Shown here one piece after another: positions 16,565 to 25,117 of a stretch of DNA of 64,000 nt. Made by a program: the position numbers and the translations under genes. This DNA is from Marinoscillum sp965229915 (lineage in GTDB: Bacteria > Bacteroidota > Bacteroidia > Cytophagales > Cyclobacteriaceae). The DNA lies in NCBI RefSeq assembly GCF_965229915.1, contig NZ_CBDDJZ010000001.1:2046001-2110000 (forward strand), given 5' to 3'. The notes under the pieces are model-generated. The model was not told the origin of the DNA. It searched no databases and saw only the letters and a program-made list of their open reading frames with translations. Each line of letters begins with the position of its first letter. Position 1 is the first letter of the stretch.

Positions 16565-18753
16565 CCGCAATAAAAGTCATATCACGTATTCATTTGAAAT
16601 GGAAACTTCTCATCTGGTCTAAAATATTGGCTGGAGGACTGGGCATGTTGGCCTTAGCTTACATGAGTTTCGCAAGTCATATCAGCATAGGTTTTCAGGG
16701 ACTATTAGTCGTTACTTCATTTGCCATTTCATTTATTCTATTTCGTGAGCAAATCCCATCATTAAGTGATGCTGAAGCTCTGATCAATGCCCAACTTCCT
16801 GAGCTTGAATACAGCGTATCCCTCGTCGACCAGGCACCCACCACAGATCTAGCTAGATTACAGCAATACAAGGTCATTCAGTTGTTAAGCCAGAAAACCA
16901 GTGAAATCGCTTATCCCGTTACCTTAAAAGATCTGGTGATTCTATTTTTGGTTACTGCTACACTGGGCTTTGGAGCGGTATGGATGAGTGACCTGAAAGA
17001 GGAAAGTTCTGCAGCCAAAGAAGTGCTCCTCCCAAAATCATCTGAAGCCGTCAGCCTTCAAAAGACTCCAATTTCCTTTACCTCGCAGATTCGAATTGAT
17101 GCACCTAATTACACAAATCTAAAAACACGTTACCAGCGCCAGCTAGACTTGGAAAAAGTGATTGTTGGATCTAAAGTGATCTGGCAGCTCTCATTCAATC
17201 GAAAACCCAAAACTGCTTGGATAAAGCTTTCTAGTGGGGACAGTATTCCATTCCAATCAGGAGAAGATTTCAAAGCCTCCTTGACAGCAGAGAAAAGGGG
17301 GTTCTACACCCTCAACTTCATCGATCATCGAGGGAAGACTCATCTGTCTGATTATCACAAACTCGATGTTATTCCAGACAACCCTCCAGAAGTGGAAATT
17401 GTCGATATTCCGCAGTATCAAAGTATCTATCCGGGAGAAGCAAACGGCACTACTTTCACAGCCACTGCCACTGACGACTATGGATTGTCAGAGGCCTACA
17501 TCGTGGCTACTATCACCAAGGGATCTGGCGAAAGTGTGAAATTTAGAGAGGAGAAAATTCCATTCCTCAAAGAAGTTGGTGGAAAGCAATTCGGTGAACG
17601 TATGACGTTCACATTGGACCAGTTTGAGATGGAGCCGGGCAATGAACTCTACTTCTACCTGGAAGCCTGGGATAACCAGCAACCACCAAAAGCAAATCGC
17701 ACGGAGACCTACTTTTTCATACTGGAAGACACAGCAGAAATTGCCTTTAGCCTGGAAGGTGACCTGGGAATAGATCTCATGCCAGAGTATTTCAGAAGCC
17801 AACGACAGATCATCATTGATTCCGAAAAACTCCTAAAAGAGAAAGCCTCCATTAGCAAAGAAGAATTCAACCAACGCAGCAATGAGTTGGGGTTCGACCA
17901 AAAGGCACTTCGTCTAAAATATGGTCAGTTCATTGGGGAAGAAGCCGACAGTGGCCTGGACATAGAAAACGAGGTAGAAGAGGAACCACAAGCTCAGCAG
18001 CCTGGTCAAGTCGATGTGCTTTCAGAGTTTGGCCATGACCATGATCACGAAAATGAAGAAGGACAGATGATGGATAAGGGAACCGAACAGCAAGAAGACC
18101 CTGTCGAGGAACTGAGCCACTCACACGACGATACAGAAACGGCCACATTCCTGGAGGAATCCATGAAGTCGAAACTAAGAGCAGCCCTGACTGAAATGTG
18201 GGATGCCGAACTCTACCTCCGCCTGTTCAAACCCGAGGAGTCATTACCGTACCAATATAAGGCGCTGAAGCTAATCAAGGAGATCAAGAATCATGCGCGC
18301 ATTTATGTACACCGAATGGGATTTGATGCTCCACCAATCAATGAAGCTGAAAGCCGACTATCTGGAGAGTTGGAAGAGGTGCACGGAGAGTCATTTAGAA
18401 GCACCTATGACTACCAGGAAACACTACCGGAAACCAAAGCCTTAATCGCAGCAATAAGCAATCTAATGACACAAGAGCTTCCAGTGTCAAATACCATCCA
18501 AGACCAGCTACAACAAACAGGCAATGAAATAGCAGGTCTTGCCATAACCGAACCCGGTAAGTATTTGAAACTACTCTCGACGATTCGCGATATTTCTGAC
18601 CAGGAGCAGCTTCAGAAAAACGAGCTGGATGCACTAAAGTCAAAACTTGTGTTAATAGTACCAAAAGCCACGATGCCTCCAAAGTTGGAATCACAGCCAT
18701 CTCATGAGTTGCTGGAAGAGTTTATCAAAGAACTAACCCGGTCCAAACCATGA
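16561..18753 (+). CDS. DUF4175-like large membrane protein with His/Asp-rich segment
   Basis: This 730-residue protein has two membrane helices near residues 20-60 and a third near 125-145 (LVILFLVTATLGFGAVWM). An Ig-like or beta-rich region follows (KLDVIPDNPPEVEIVDIPQY, ATDDYGLSEAYIVATITKG), then a long acidic helical tail. The order matches DUF4175-type proteins found in MoxR operons. Residues about 490-525 hold GHDHDHENEE and ELSHSHDD, a possible metal-binding patch. The C-terminal WDAELYLRLFKPEESLPYQY and KALKLIKEIKNHARIYVHR are conserved-looking helices. It overlaps both neighbours by 4 bases. Function unknown. Confidence 0.65.
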   Translation: MTAIKVISRIHLKWKLLIWSKILAGGLGMLALAYMSFASHISIGFQGLLVVTSFAISFILFREQIPSLSDAEALINAQLPELEYSVSLVDQAPTTDLARLQQYKVIQLLSQKTSEIAYPVTLKDLVILFLVTATLGFGAVWMSDLKEESSAAKEVLLPKSSEAVSLQKTPISFTSQIRIDAPNYTNLKTRYQRQLDLEKVIVGSKVIWQLSFNRKPKTAWIKLSSGDSIPFQSGEDFKASLTAEKRGFYTLNFIDHRGKTHLSDYHKLDVIPDNPPEVEIVDIPQYQSIYPGEANGTTFTATATDDYGLSEAYIVATITKGSGESVKFREEKIPFLKEVGGKQFGERMTFTLDQFEMEPGNELYFYLEAWDNQQPPKANRTETYFFILEDTAEIAFSLEGDLGIDLMPEYFRSQRQIIIDSEKLLKEKASISKEEFNQRSNELGFDQKALRLKYGQFIGEEADSGLDIENEVEEEPQAQQPGQVDVLSEFGHDHDHENEEGQMMDKGTEQQEDPVEELSHSHDDTETATFLEESMKSKLRAALTEMWDAELYLRLFKPEESLPYQYKALKLIKEIKNHARIYVHRMGFDAPPINEAESRLSGELEEVHGESFRSTYDYQETLPETKALIAAISNLMTQELPVSNTIQDQLQQTGNEIAGLAITEPGKYLKLLSTIRDISDQEQLQKNELDALKSKLVLIVPKATMPPKLESQPSHELLEEFIKELTRSKP

Positions 18754-20414
18754 TCGAATTCGAGCAATCAGTGGACTGGATCTTAGGATTGATAGCTGCC
18801 ATTTGGCTCATTGGACTCATTCTGGAATTTAAATTCAGGATAAAACGATGGAGAATGATTCGCTTGGGTTTATGGAGTATCGCCATGTTCTCCATTGCAT
18901 GGTATTACCTCCAACCCTACACGTATGTTGAGCGAGAAAAAGAGAAAGGCGTATTAACCGGAGTGAATACCTCCATCCCAGACTCTCTAATAGGATACCA
19001 ACCAATCAAGGGCGAAGCTGAATTGCTAAATAATTCCTATTCGCAACTAAAATTGATCGACACGCTATTGCAGCCCTGGCACCTCCAAAACTTGAGAGCC
19101 GATGAAGTGACCATTAGCCATCAGGAAATTAAGGGATTAATCAATTTCAAAACACCTTCATTTGCACAGAAAGGTCAGGAAGTATCCATAGAGATTTTAA
19201 CGAACTATGACGATGCAATCAGCCTTCATTTACTTCTGGGTGAAGAATTGTTGACAAGCACTAAATCAGAGGGTGGACATCAACAATGGAATACACTCCG
19301 ATTCACGCCTGTTGCGTCCGGCAATTTCACCTACACATTAATGGCTATTTTGGAGGACGACACGGTTGGCCGGGAGGTTATACCGTTGGTAGTGGAAAAT
19401 GGCGACCAACCAAAAGTTCTTATGCTCCAAAGTTACCCGAATTTCGAGGCACGGTTTATCAAGAACTATCTAGGTGATTATGGCTATGAAGTCAGCAGCC
19501 GTACTCGTATTTCCAGGGAGCTTTTCAATGTAGAGTTCATCAACACCCCAAGGAAAAGTCTTGACCGACTTACCCAACAAAAACTGGAGCAGCATCAGAT
19601 ACTCATTCTGGACAAAGAAGCCTACGATCAGCTATCGTATAGAGAAAAGCAAACGATCAAGGAACTGAACGAGGTAGGCAATATGGGATTACTTGTCTTG
19701 AATACTTCTCCTTCCGAAATGGAAGGAATTTGGGATAGAAACTACCGATCCACATCAAACGAAGTAAATATCAGTGGCTTACGCATTCCGATGCAAAGAA
19801 TTAACTCTGACCAGTTAACTGCCATAACGATAGATACACAACCGATCGGATACCTGGAAAATCACGGAATTGGCAATATCGGGTGGTTAGCTGCTGAAAA
19901 CCTTTACCAGCTTTCCCTTCAGGGAAACTTAGAGGTTTACGAAAGGATTATCAATCGGCTAATTACAGTGCTACTACCTTATCAAAAAAATCAAAGATAT
20001 GTCCAGTTCGATGGACTTCCGGTCAAAAATGAAAGAGTCTCTATTTCCTTTGTCTCACTAGATGAGCATCCTACCATTGCTATAAGTGGAGTGACTCATC
20101 CGATAAGAGAATCGGCCTACCGAGCTAATCTATTTGAAACAACCATCTGGCCATCTCGTGAAGGTTGGAATCAATTGACCTTCGAGTCAAATACTATAAC
20201 TCACAGCTTTTATGTTTTTGGAGAAACTGATTGGACCTCAAAAAGGCAAACTGAATTACTCACTTACAACCAATCATTTATTGCAACGCGGGAGACCAAT
20301 AGTAGTGCATTCCAACTTCAAGAAAAAAGCTTCTGGTCATCCTGGATATTTTTGATCACCTTCTTGCTTTCCATGGGTATGCTCTGGGCAGAACAACGGT
20401 TTATCAACCCCTGA
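18750..20414 (+). CDS. Large membrane protein with glutamine-amidotransferase-like middle domain
   Basis: This 554-residue last gene of the MoxR operon has two N-terminal helices (IAAIWLIGLILEF, LGLWSIAMFSIAWYYL) and one C-terminal helix (WIFLITFLLSMGMLW). Between them lies a beta-sandwich region (residues about 130-210) and a Rossmann-like region starting KVLMLQSYPNFEARFIKNYL, which resembles the class I glutamine-amidotransferase-like domains of BatA/DUF4159-cluster proteins. No catalytic Cys nucleophile elbow is evident. Overlap of 4 bases with the previous gene shows coupling. Role unknown; it is presumably a membrane subunit of the same complex. Confidence 0.6.
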   Translation: MIEFEQSVDWILGLIAAIWLIGLILEFKFRIKRWRMIRLGLWSIAMFSIAWYYLQPYTYVEREKEKGVLTGVNTSIPDSLIGYQPIKGEAELLNNSYSQLKLIDTLLQPWHLQNLRADEVTISHQEIKGLINFKTPSFAQKGQEVSIEILTNYDDAISLHLLLGEELLTSTKSEGGHQQWNTLRFTPVASGNFTYTLMAILEDDTVGREVIPLVVENGDQPKVLMLQSYPNFEARFIKNYLGDYGYEVSSRTRISRELFNVEFINTPRKSLDRLTQQKLEQHQILILDKEAYDQLSYREKQTIKELNEVGNMGLLVLNTSPSEMEGIWDRNYRSTSNEVNISGLRIPMQRINSDQLTAITIDTQPIGYLENHGIGNIGWLAAENLYQLSLQGNLEVYERIINRLITVLLPYQKNQRYVQFDGLPVKNERVSISFVSLDEHPTIAISGVTHPIRESAYRANLFETTIWPSREGWNQLTFESNTITHSFYVFGETDWTSKRQTELLTYNQSFIATRETNSSAFQLQEKSFWSSWIFLITFLLSMGMLWAEQRFINP

Positions 20415-21248
20415 TCATAAACTCCAAAAAGTCACGAAAAAGAGCAACATGCGGTAAAGAAATAAAGAGAGGATGATCGCTACTATGACCAAAATGGTAT
20501 TGAGCCATCTCTGCCAACCCATGATACCATAAAGGCTCTTTTCAGCTCTAAAAATAAAATAGGTAAGAAATCCCATCAAAGCCAGAGAAGAATAGGGTTC
20601 CGAACCCAAAACACCAAATCCAACCTGGGCTAATAAAAAGACCAAAATCCCAAAGAGTTGAATTCCATATACAATAATGTAAGTCATGAGTTCCAATGCA
20701 AAGATCAGCTGATCTGCAAACAAGTTTCGCCGAACTCCCAGATGAAGAGGCCAAACCAATAAGGATATCATAAAAACCATCAATATTAGAAGTAGCTTGC
20801 TCATCTCCATGGTTTTGGCATTGTAACGTGCCTCATATTCTTCGTATGATACCCAAGAGTCTGCCACTTCCTTTTCTACCATCCTATTGGCCAACTGGGT
20901 ATGCAAATTATTCCCTGAGTGAAGCTGAATACGAAGCTGAGTACCAAATGTGTTGAAAGCAGGCAGCAAGAAATAGATAAAGTTGGCCAGGAAAAATAAT
21001 GAGATCGGCTTCATGTAGGGAACTCGCCTACCAATGGCACAATCGTGAGCCATCTTGCCAGGGTTGAGCAAAATCGACTTCAGTGACCTCCAGAGTTTTG
21101 TATCGGCAAAAGTCAGAGCATTGATCAAGTCAACTATAAATCTAGAAAACTTACGATCACTCTGATGGATGATCTTCTCTCCACACTGATTGCAGAAGTT
21201 TCCGGTAAAGTGATTGCCACAAGAAAGGCAGGTGTGCTCATGACCCAT
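20415..21248 (-). CDS. DUF3667 family membrane protein with zinc ribbon
   Basis: This 277-residue protein begins with a zinc ribbon (CLSCGNHFTGNFCNQCGEK, two CxxC pairs), then FSRFIVDLINALTFADTKLW and RSLKSILLNPGKMAHDCAIG, hallmarks of DUF3667. Four or five membrane helices follow (KPISLFFLANFIYFLLPAF, LLLILMVFMISLLVW, MTYIIVYGIQLFGILVFLL and others). The function of the family is unknown. It converges on the MoxR operon with no gap and is preceded, 23 bases upstream on the same strand, by a small lipoprotein gene. Confidence 0.82.
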   Translation of the reverse strand: MGHEHTCLSCGNHFTGNFCNQCGEKIIHQSDRKFSRFIVDLINALTFADTKLWRSLKSILLNPGKMAHDCAIGRRVPYMKPISLFFLANFIYFLLPAFNTFGTQLRIQLHSGNNLHTQLANRMVEKEVADSWVSYEEYEARYNAKTMEMSKLLLILMVFMISLLVWPLHLGVRRNLFADQLIFALELMTYIIVYGIQLFGILVFLLAQVGFGVLGSEPYSSLALMGFLTYFIFRAEKSLYGIMGWQRWLNTILVIVAIILSLFLYRMLLFFVTFWSL

Positions 21249-21271
21249 AGAGCCAAAATAAGCAATTTAGG

Positions 21272-21718
21272 TCATTGATCCTCTACTGCCTCTTCGACAA
21301 GCTCTCTTAATTTTTCAATGGCCGGATTGATACCTTCTACTTCGGTCATGTATTCAAACGTTACACGCTTTCGCTCACCATTTACAGTAAGTTCCAGCCA
21401 TTCCGCTCCACCATCTGCACAGTCAGGGCACCCGATGGTCTCTGGTAAGTCTGCGAACCTGTCCACATCAATTCCATCATTTAGTTGCTGCCACTCTGAG
21501 GGAGTAAGCGTACGTTCAAAACTCAAATCAGCATTTTGAGAATTCCAGGTCTTCCGTAGCACCTTCATTTCAGTTTCCTGAATGTAAGCCTCTGTAACGC
21601 AGTACCCGACGCATTCTCCAAAAGAAGTTCCATACTCAATCTCACCTTCCAGGGTGACCCGCTCATCATCACATGCATACATGGAAGCGGCCAATAAAAT
21701 GAAGACAAACTTTTTCAT
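21272..21718 (-). CDS. Small predicted lipoprotein, unknown function
   Basis: This 148-residue protein has a lipoprotein signal (MKKFVFILLAASMYAC, Cys16). The mature part contains GECVGYCVTEAYI and CPDCADGGAEWLELTVNGER, suggesting two disulphides or a metal site, and ends in a helical AIEKLRELVEEAVED. I do not recognise a named family. It lies 23 bases upstream of the DUF3667 gene and 26 downstream of the MATE gene, all on the minus strand. Confidence 0.7.
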   Translation of the reverse strand: MKKFVFILLAASMYACDDERVTLEGEIEYGTSFGECVGYCVTEAYIQETEMKVLRKTWNSQNADLSFERTLTPSEWQQLNDGIDVDRFADLPETIGCPDCADGGAEWLELTVNGERKRVTFEYMTEVEGINPAIEKLRELVEEAVEDQ

Positions 21719-21744
21719 ACCCCTAAGACACCTGATTTCCAGGA

Positions 21745-23055
21745 TCAGTTGAAATGCAATCTGCTGACCAAAATTCTAAAGCGATAGATATTCAAAATGG
21801 CAGCTATAGTGAGCCCTCCGGACAACCCATACCAAACGCCGTTCACACCCAGATCAAAGACGAAACCAAGTACATATCCTCCAGGTATGGCCAGTAACCA
21901 ATAGGCCACAAACGTCACAAGCGTCGGTACTTTCACATCCGTCAATCCTCGCAATACACCAAGACCAACTGCCTGAAGACCGTCAGATATCTGAAAAGCA
22001 GCGGCTATGATTAGCAACCCAGAAGCAACCACCTGCACCTGCACATCTTTGACATACAGTGCGGTTAGTGACTCCCGAAAGATGATAAACATCAAAGCTG
22101 CCATGGTCATGAATATGGCTACTGTGGCAAAAGACGTATATCCGGCTATTCTAAGGTTACGAATGTCCTTCAGCCCCATTTGATTACCCACCCTTATGGT
22201 AGAGGCCGATGCTATTCCTGTAGCACACATGTATGTAATAGCAGCCAGATTAATGGCTATCTGATGGGCCGCAAGGGCCTCAGCACTAATCCATCCTACC
22301 ATGATTGCTGCGGTAGCAAATGCCCCAACTTCAAAAACGTATTGCAATCCCGAAGGTATCCCAATCTTGATCATCCGTTTGGTTTGATGCCAATCAAATT
22401 GCCATCGAAATCCGGACAAGTGCTTACGTATCATCCAAATCATCAACAGCGCCATGGCTACACGGCTTATGAGTGTGGCCCAGGCAGCACCATTCAATCC
22501 CAACTCCGGGAAACCAAACGCACCATAGATCAACACGTAGTTCAGGGCCACGTTGAGCAAGTTGGACACAACCGATACAATCATGGGGTTGAAGGTGTCA
22601 GATTTTCCCTCTGCAAACTGACGGTATGTTTGGAAAACCATCAGTGGAATCAATGACGAAGATACGATGATCAAATAAGGCTTGGCTGCAAGTGCTACTG
22701 GCACTTCCTGACCGAAATACATTAAAAACTGACTGGAAGCCAAGGCAATCAACATCAAGATCAATGACAGCACCAGATTCAACCCCAAGCCATTTTGCAG
22801 CAAACGCATCAATCGTGATTGCTCATTGGGGTTAGTAGCTGCCACCAAGGGTGTCACCGCATAGCTTACCCCAATTCCAAACATCATCAGAACGTGGTAA
22901 ATCGTTCCTGCAAAAGTAGCTGCCGCCAAAGGAATGACACCAACACGCCCTACCATCACTGTATCAGCCACTGAGACCATGATATGCCCCAACTGACCAA
23001 TGACAACTGGATATGCCAGCACTATATTCTTGCGGAAATGTTCTTTTAGGGTCAC
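21745..23055 (-). CDS. MATE family multidrug efflux transporter
   Basis: This 436-residue, 12-helix protein shows internal twofold repetition typical of NorM-type MATE cation antiporters. The N terminus has the family pattern VIGQLGHIMVSVADTVMVG, then PLAAATFAGTIYHVLMMFGI, and the second half starts GLQYVFEVGAFATAAIMVG. Substrates are usually cationic drugs exchanged for Na+ or H+. A promoter-like TATCTTTG box with TTG 18 bp upstream lies 21 to 49 bp before the start. Confidence 0.92.
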   Translation of the reverse strand: MTLKEHFRKNIVLAYPVVIGQLGHIMVSVADTVMVGRVGVIPLAAATFAGTIYHVLMMFGIGVSYAVTPLVAATNPNEQSRLMRLLQNGLGLNLVLSLILMLIALASSQFLMYFGQEVPVALAAKPYLIIVSSSLIPLMVFQTYRQFAEGKSDTFNPMIVSVVSNLLNVALNYVLIYGAFGFPELGLNGAAWATLISRVAMALLMIWMIRKHLSGFRWQFDWHQTKRMIKIGIPSGLQYVFEVGAFATAAIMVGWISAEALAAHQIAINLAAITYMCATGIASASTIRVGNQMGLKDIRNLRIAGYTSFATVAIFMTMAALMFIIFRESLTALYVKDVQVQVVASGLLIIAAAFQISDGLQAVGLGVLRGLTDVKVPTLVTFVAYWLLAIPGGYVLGFVFDLGVNGVWYGLSGGLTIAAILNIYRFRILVSRLHFN

Positions 23056-23075
23056 TACTTTTTGAGTTTGGCGGG

Positions 23076-23104
23076 CAAAGATAGGCTTTTAATCAAAGGC
23101 CCAA
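23076..23104 (-). promoter_or_regulatory. Predicted promoter of the MATE gene
   Basis: On the minus strand TTG, an 18-base spacer and TATCTTTG match the Bacteroidota consensus TTTG/TAnnTTTG. The -7 box is at 23076-23083, 20 bases before the start codon. It overlaps the last codons of the NUDIX gene. Confidence 0.5.
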
Positions 23105-23635
23105 CATCCTGCCTAGCTTCAAAATGGCTGCAATGCTCAGACTGTCAGTGATCCGACCATCCATCACCAGTTGATGGGCCTCCCGAAACGGGAGTCGCCA
23201 GATTTTCAAGTCCTCCGTTTCTTCAAACTCCGTTTCTCCTTGAGTGAGTTCTTCAGCGAGATACACAAATCCTACCTCATCAGTCACAGAGTTGGATGTG
23301 TGAATTTTCAAAAACTCAGACCACTTCCCGGCGGTGAGACCAGTTTCCTCTTTCAGTTCTCGTTTGGCTGAGTCCAACTTATCTTCTTCCTTTGGACCAC
23401 CTCCCATCGGGATCTCCCAGCTGTATTCTCCCAGCGTATAGCGCCACTGGCCTACCAACCAGGTATTCTGGTTTTCATCCAGAGGAATAATCCCAATGGC
23501 ATAATTCTTAAAAAGCACTTTACCGTATTGACTGACACCTCCTCCAGGATTGATCACCTGGTCTTCTTCCAAAGTAATCCAGGGGTTGTCATAGATGCGA
23601 CGAGTAGATTGTTGTTTCCATGGGTTTTCTTCCAT
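23093..23635 (-). CDS. NUDIX hydrolase (ADP-ribose pyrophosphatase-like)
   Basis: This 180-residue protein carries a complete NUDIX box, Gx5Ex7REUxEExGU, ending RELKEETGL near residue 90. The upstream beta-strand region includes YGKVLFKNYAIGIIPLDEN and EIPMGGG. Overall layout resembles ADP-ribose or nucleoside-diphosphate-sugar pyrophosphatases, which hydrolyse these to AMP and a sugar phosphate. A TATCTTTG promoter box ends only 5 bases before the ATG, so the transcript may be leaderless. A terminator-like hairpin precedes it on the same strand. Confidence 0.9.
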   Translation of the reverse strand: MEENPWKQQSTRRIYDNPWITLEEDQVINPGGGVSQYGKVLFKNYAIGIIPLDENQNTWLVGQWRYTLGEYSWEIPMGGGPKEEDKLDSAKRELKEETGLTAGKWSEFLKIHTSNSVTDEVGFVYLAEELTQGETEFEETEDLKIWRLPFREAHQLVMDGRITDSLSIAAILKLGRMLGL

Positions 23636-23640
23636 AAAAA

Positions 23641-23648
23641 CAAAGATA
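23641..23648 (-). promoter_or_regulatory. TATCTTTG -7 box directly before the NUDIX ATG
   Basis: A perfect TAnnTTTG box lies on the minus strand with only TTTTT between it and the ATG. Transcription would start at or inside the start codon, implying a leaderless mRNA or a later start. A -33 element is not clear. Confidence 0.4.
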
Positions 23649-23674
23649 GGAATACTCCTGTGGCGAAATAAAAA

Positions 23675-23695
23675 GAAGCCCTACAAGAGGGCTTC
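23675..23695 (-). terminator. Hairpin terminator reading leftward, with no gene assigned to it
   Basis: An 8-bp perfect stem, GAAGCCCT / AGGGCTTC, has a 5-base loop. Read on the minus strand it is followed by TTTTTATT, as in intrinsic terminators. The nearest gene to its right is rnhB on the opposite strand, so it would end a short unannotated minus-strand RNA or a leader upstream of the NUDIX gene. Confidence 0.6.
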
Positions 23696-23837
23696 AACGT
23701 TGAAACATACCCGTACAATTTATATAAGATAAACGCACGACTTATTGGATTAATCGTAAGCTGAACGCATTTTGTTTCACTTTTTATTTGAACGGTTAAA
23801 TTCGGCATATTAATTTTTCTTAACCTACTTTTAAGCA

Positions 23838-24437
23838 ATGTTATTAGCGTACTATGACAAGCACTTAATCGAGGCTGGATGTGACGAGGCTGGCCGTGGA
23901 TGCCTTGCAGGACCTGTAGTGGCTGCTGCGGTAATTCTACCCAAACACTATCAGCATGAAGTAATCAATGATTCCAAGCAGCTTTCTGAAAAACAACGAA
24001 TTGAACTTCGAGAGGAAATACTAAATGAAGCAATTGCTTATGGTGTAGGACTTGCCTCTCCAGAGGAAATTGACGAGATCAACATTCTCAATGCCTCCTA
24101 CCTGGCAATGCACCGTGCTATCGACAAACTTCACCAAGCACCAGAGTTGTTACTAATTGATGGCAACCGATTCAAACCCAAGCAGGACATACCCTTTGAA
24201 TGTATCATAAAAGGTGATGGAAAATACTACTCGATTGCGGCAGCATCTATTTTAGCTAAAACTCACCGGGATGAATTGATGCGCGATCTTTCAGAAAAAC
24301 ATCCTGGATATGGATGGGAAACAAACGTTGGTTATCCTACACGCTCACATCGCAATGCCATCAGAGAACAAGGGATTACAGCACATCACAGAAAATCTTT
24401 CCAGCTACTCCCTGCACAGATGGAGCTTTTTGATTAA
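23838..24437 (+). CDS. rnhB: Ribonuclease HII
   Basis: The 199-residue enzyme cleaves RNA in RNA-DNA hybrids, including single misincorporated ribonucleotides. AGCDEAGRGCLAGPVVAAAV carries the Asp16-Glu17 metal pair. NDSKQLSE, LLIDGNRF (third acidic residue) and SIAAASILAKTHRDELM are the other conserved blocks, and the C-terminal HRNAIREQGITAHHRKSF is typical. Length is normal. It is followed after 28 bases by a HEAT-like protein gene. Confidence 0.95.
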   Translation: MLLAYYDKHLIEAGCDEAGRGCLAGPVVAAAVILPKHYQHEVINDSKQLSEKQRIELREEILNEAIAYGVGLASPEEIDEINILNASYLAMHRAIDKLHQAPELLLIDGNRFKPKQDIPFECIIKGDGKYYSIAAASILAKTHRDELMRDLSEKHPGYGWETNVGYPTRSHRNAIREQGITAHHRKSFQLLPAQMELFD

Positions 24438-24465
24438 AATACAACTGATTAATCCAAAAGCGCTG

Positions 24466-25098
24466 ATGACTATAGCAGATCGTTTATCTTCTTCCCTCGG
24501 CGAACGCTCACAAATGCCGAATAAAGAGCTAGCACGTGATGTGGTCTCCTCCAGGGATCAAAATGCACTCCATGAATTGAGGCAACTCATCTCAGCAAAA
24601 GAAAATACCGATGTGGTTGGCGATGCACTAAAAGTGGTGGAAGTGATGGGCGAACTGGATAGTGAGTTCACCAAAGATGCCATAGCGGAAATACTACCCT
24701 TACTTCATCATAAGTCCAATAAAATTCAATGGCGCGCCATGTCTGCCTTGAGCACCATCGCATCACATCATTTGGATTTACTCATTTCTAGAGTTCCAGA
24801 GATTATAGACATCATGAATGCTGGTACGGTGATCACCAAAGACCATGGAGTGAAAATCCTGCTGGTGCTTTATACCCGTCAAGACTTTCGAGAGGCCATC
24901 TCTCACTTACTAAACGAACAAATACTCCTGGCTCCTGACAACCAACTAGGACAGTATGCCGAAAAATGGAGTCAAATTATTGCCAAAGAGCATGTGGATA
25001 TGCTCATCAAAACACTAGAGATACGAGCGGTAGAACTTTATTCACCTTCCCACCAAAAGCGAATAGCAAGGGTCTTAAAAAAGCTAACCAAACTGTGA
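24466..25098 (+). CDS. HEAT-repeat-like helical protein, unknown function
   Basis: This 210-residue protein seems to consist of paired helices. GDALKVVEVMGELDSEFTKD, AIAEILPLLHHKSNKIQWRA and MSALSTIASHHLDLLISRVP are spaced like HEAT or armadillo repeats. The frame is open back into rnhB, but ATG 24466 is the first start outside that gene and begins a sensible helix (MTIADRLSSSLGER). It probably acts as a binding scaffold; the partner is unknown. It lies between rnhB and an exported protein gene, all closely spaced on the plus strand. Confidence 0.65.
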   Translation: MTIADRLSSSLGERSQMPNKELARDVVSSRDQNALHELRQLISAKENTDVVGDALKVVEVMGELDSEFTKDAIAEILPLLHHKSNKIQWRAMSALSTIASHHLDLLISRVPEIIDIMNAGTVITKDHGVKILLVLYTRQDFREAISHLLNEQILLAPDNQLGQYAEKWSQIIAKEHVDMLIKTLEIRAVELYSPSHQKRIARVLKKLTKL

Positions 25099-25117
25099 AA
25101 CCTGCCTACCCCCTGCA

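Noticed and set aside
23554..23838. 94-residue minus-strand frame between rnhB and the NUDIX gene
   Set aside because: It runs through the terminator-like hairpin and into the NUDIX gene in another frame, with no recognisable protein features.
24310..24465. Long N-terminal extension of the HEAT-like protein
   Set aside because: The extension is the rnhB sequence read in another frame; the first start outside rnhB is 24466.
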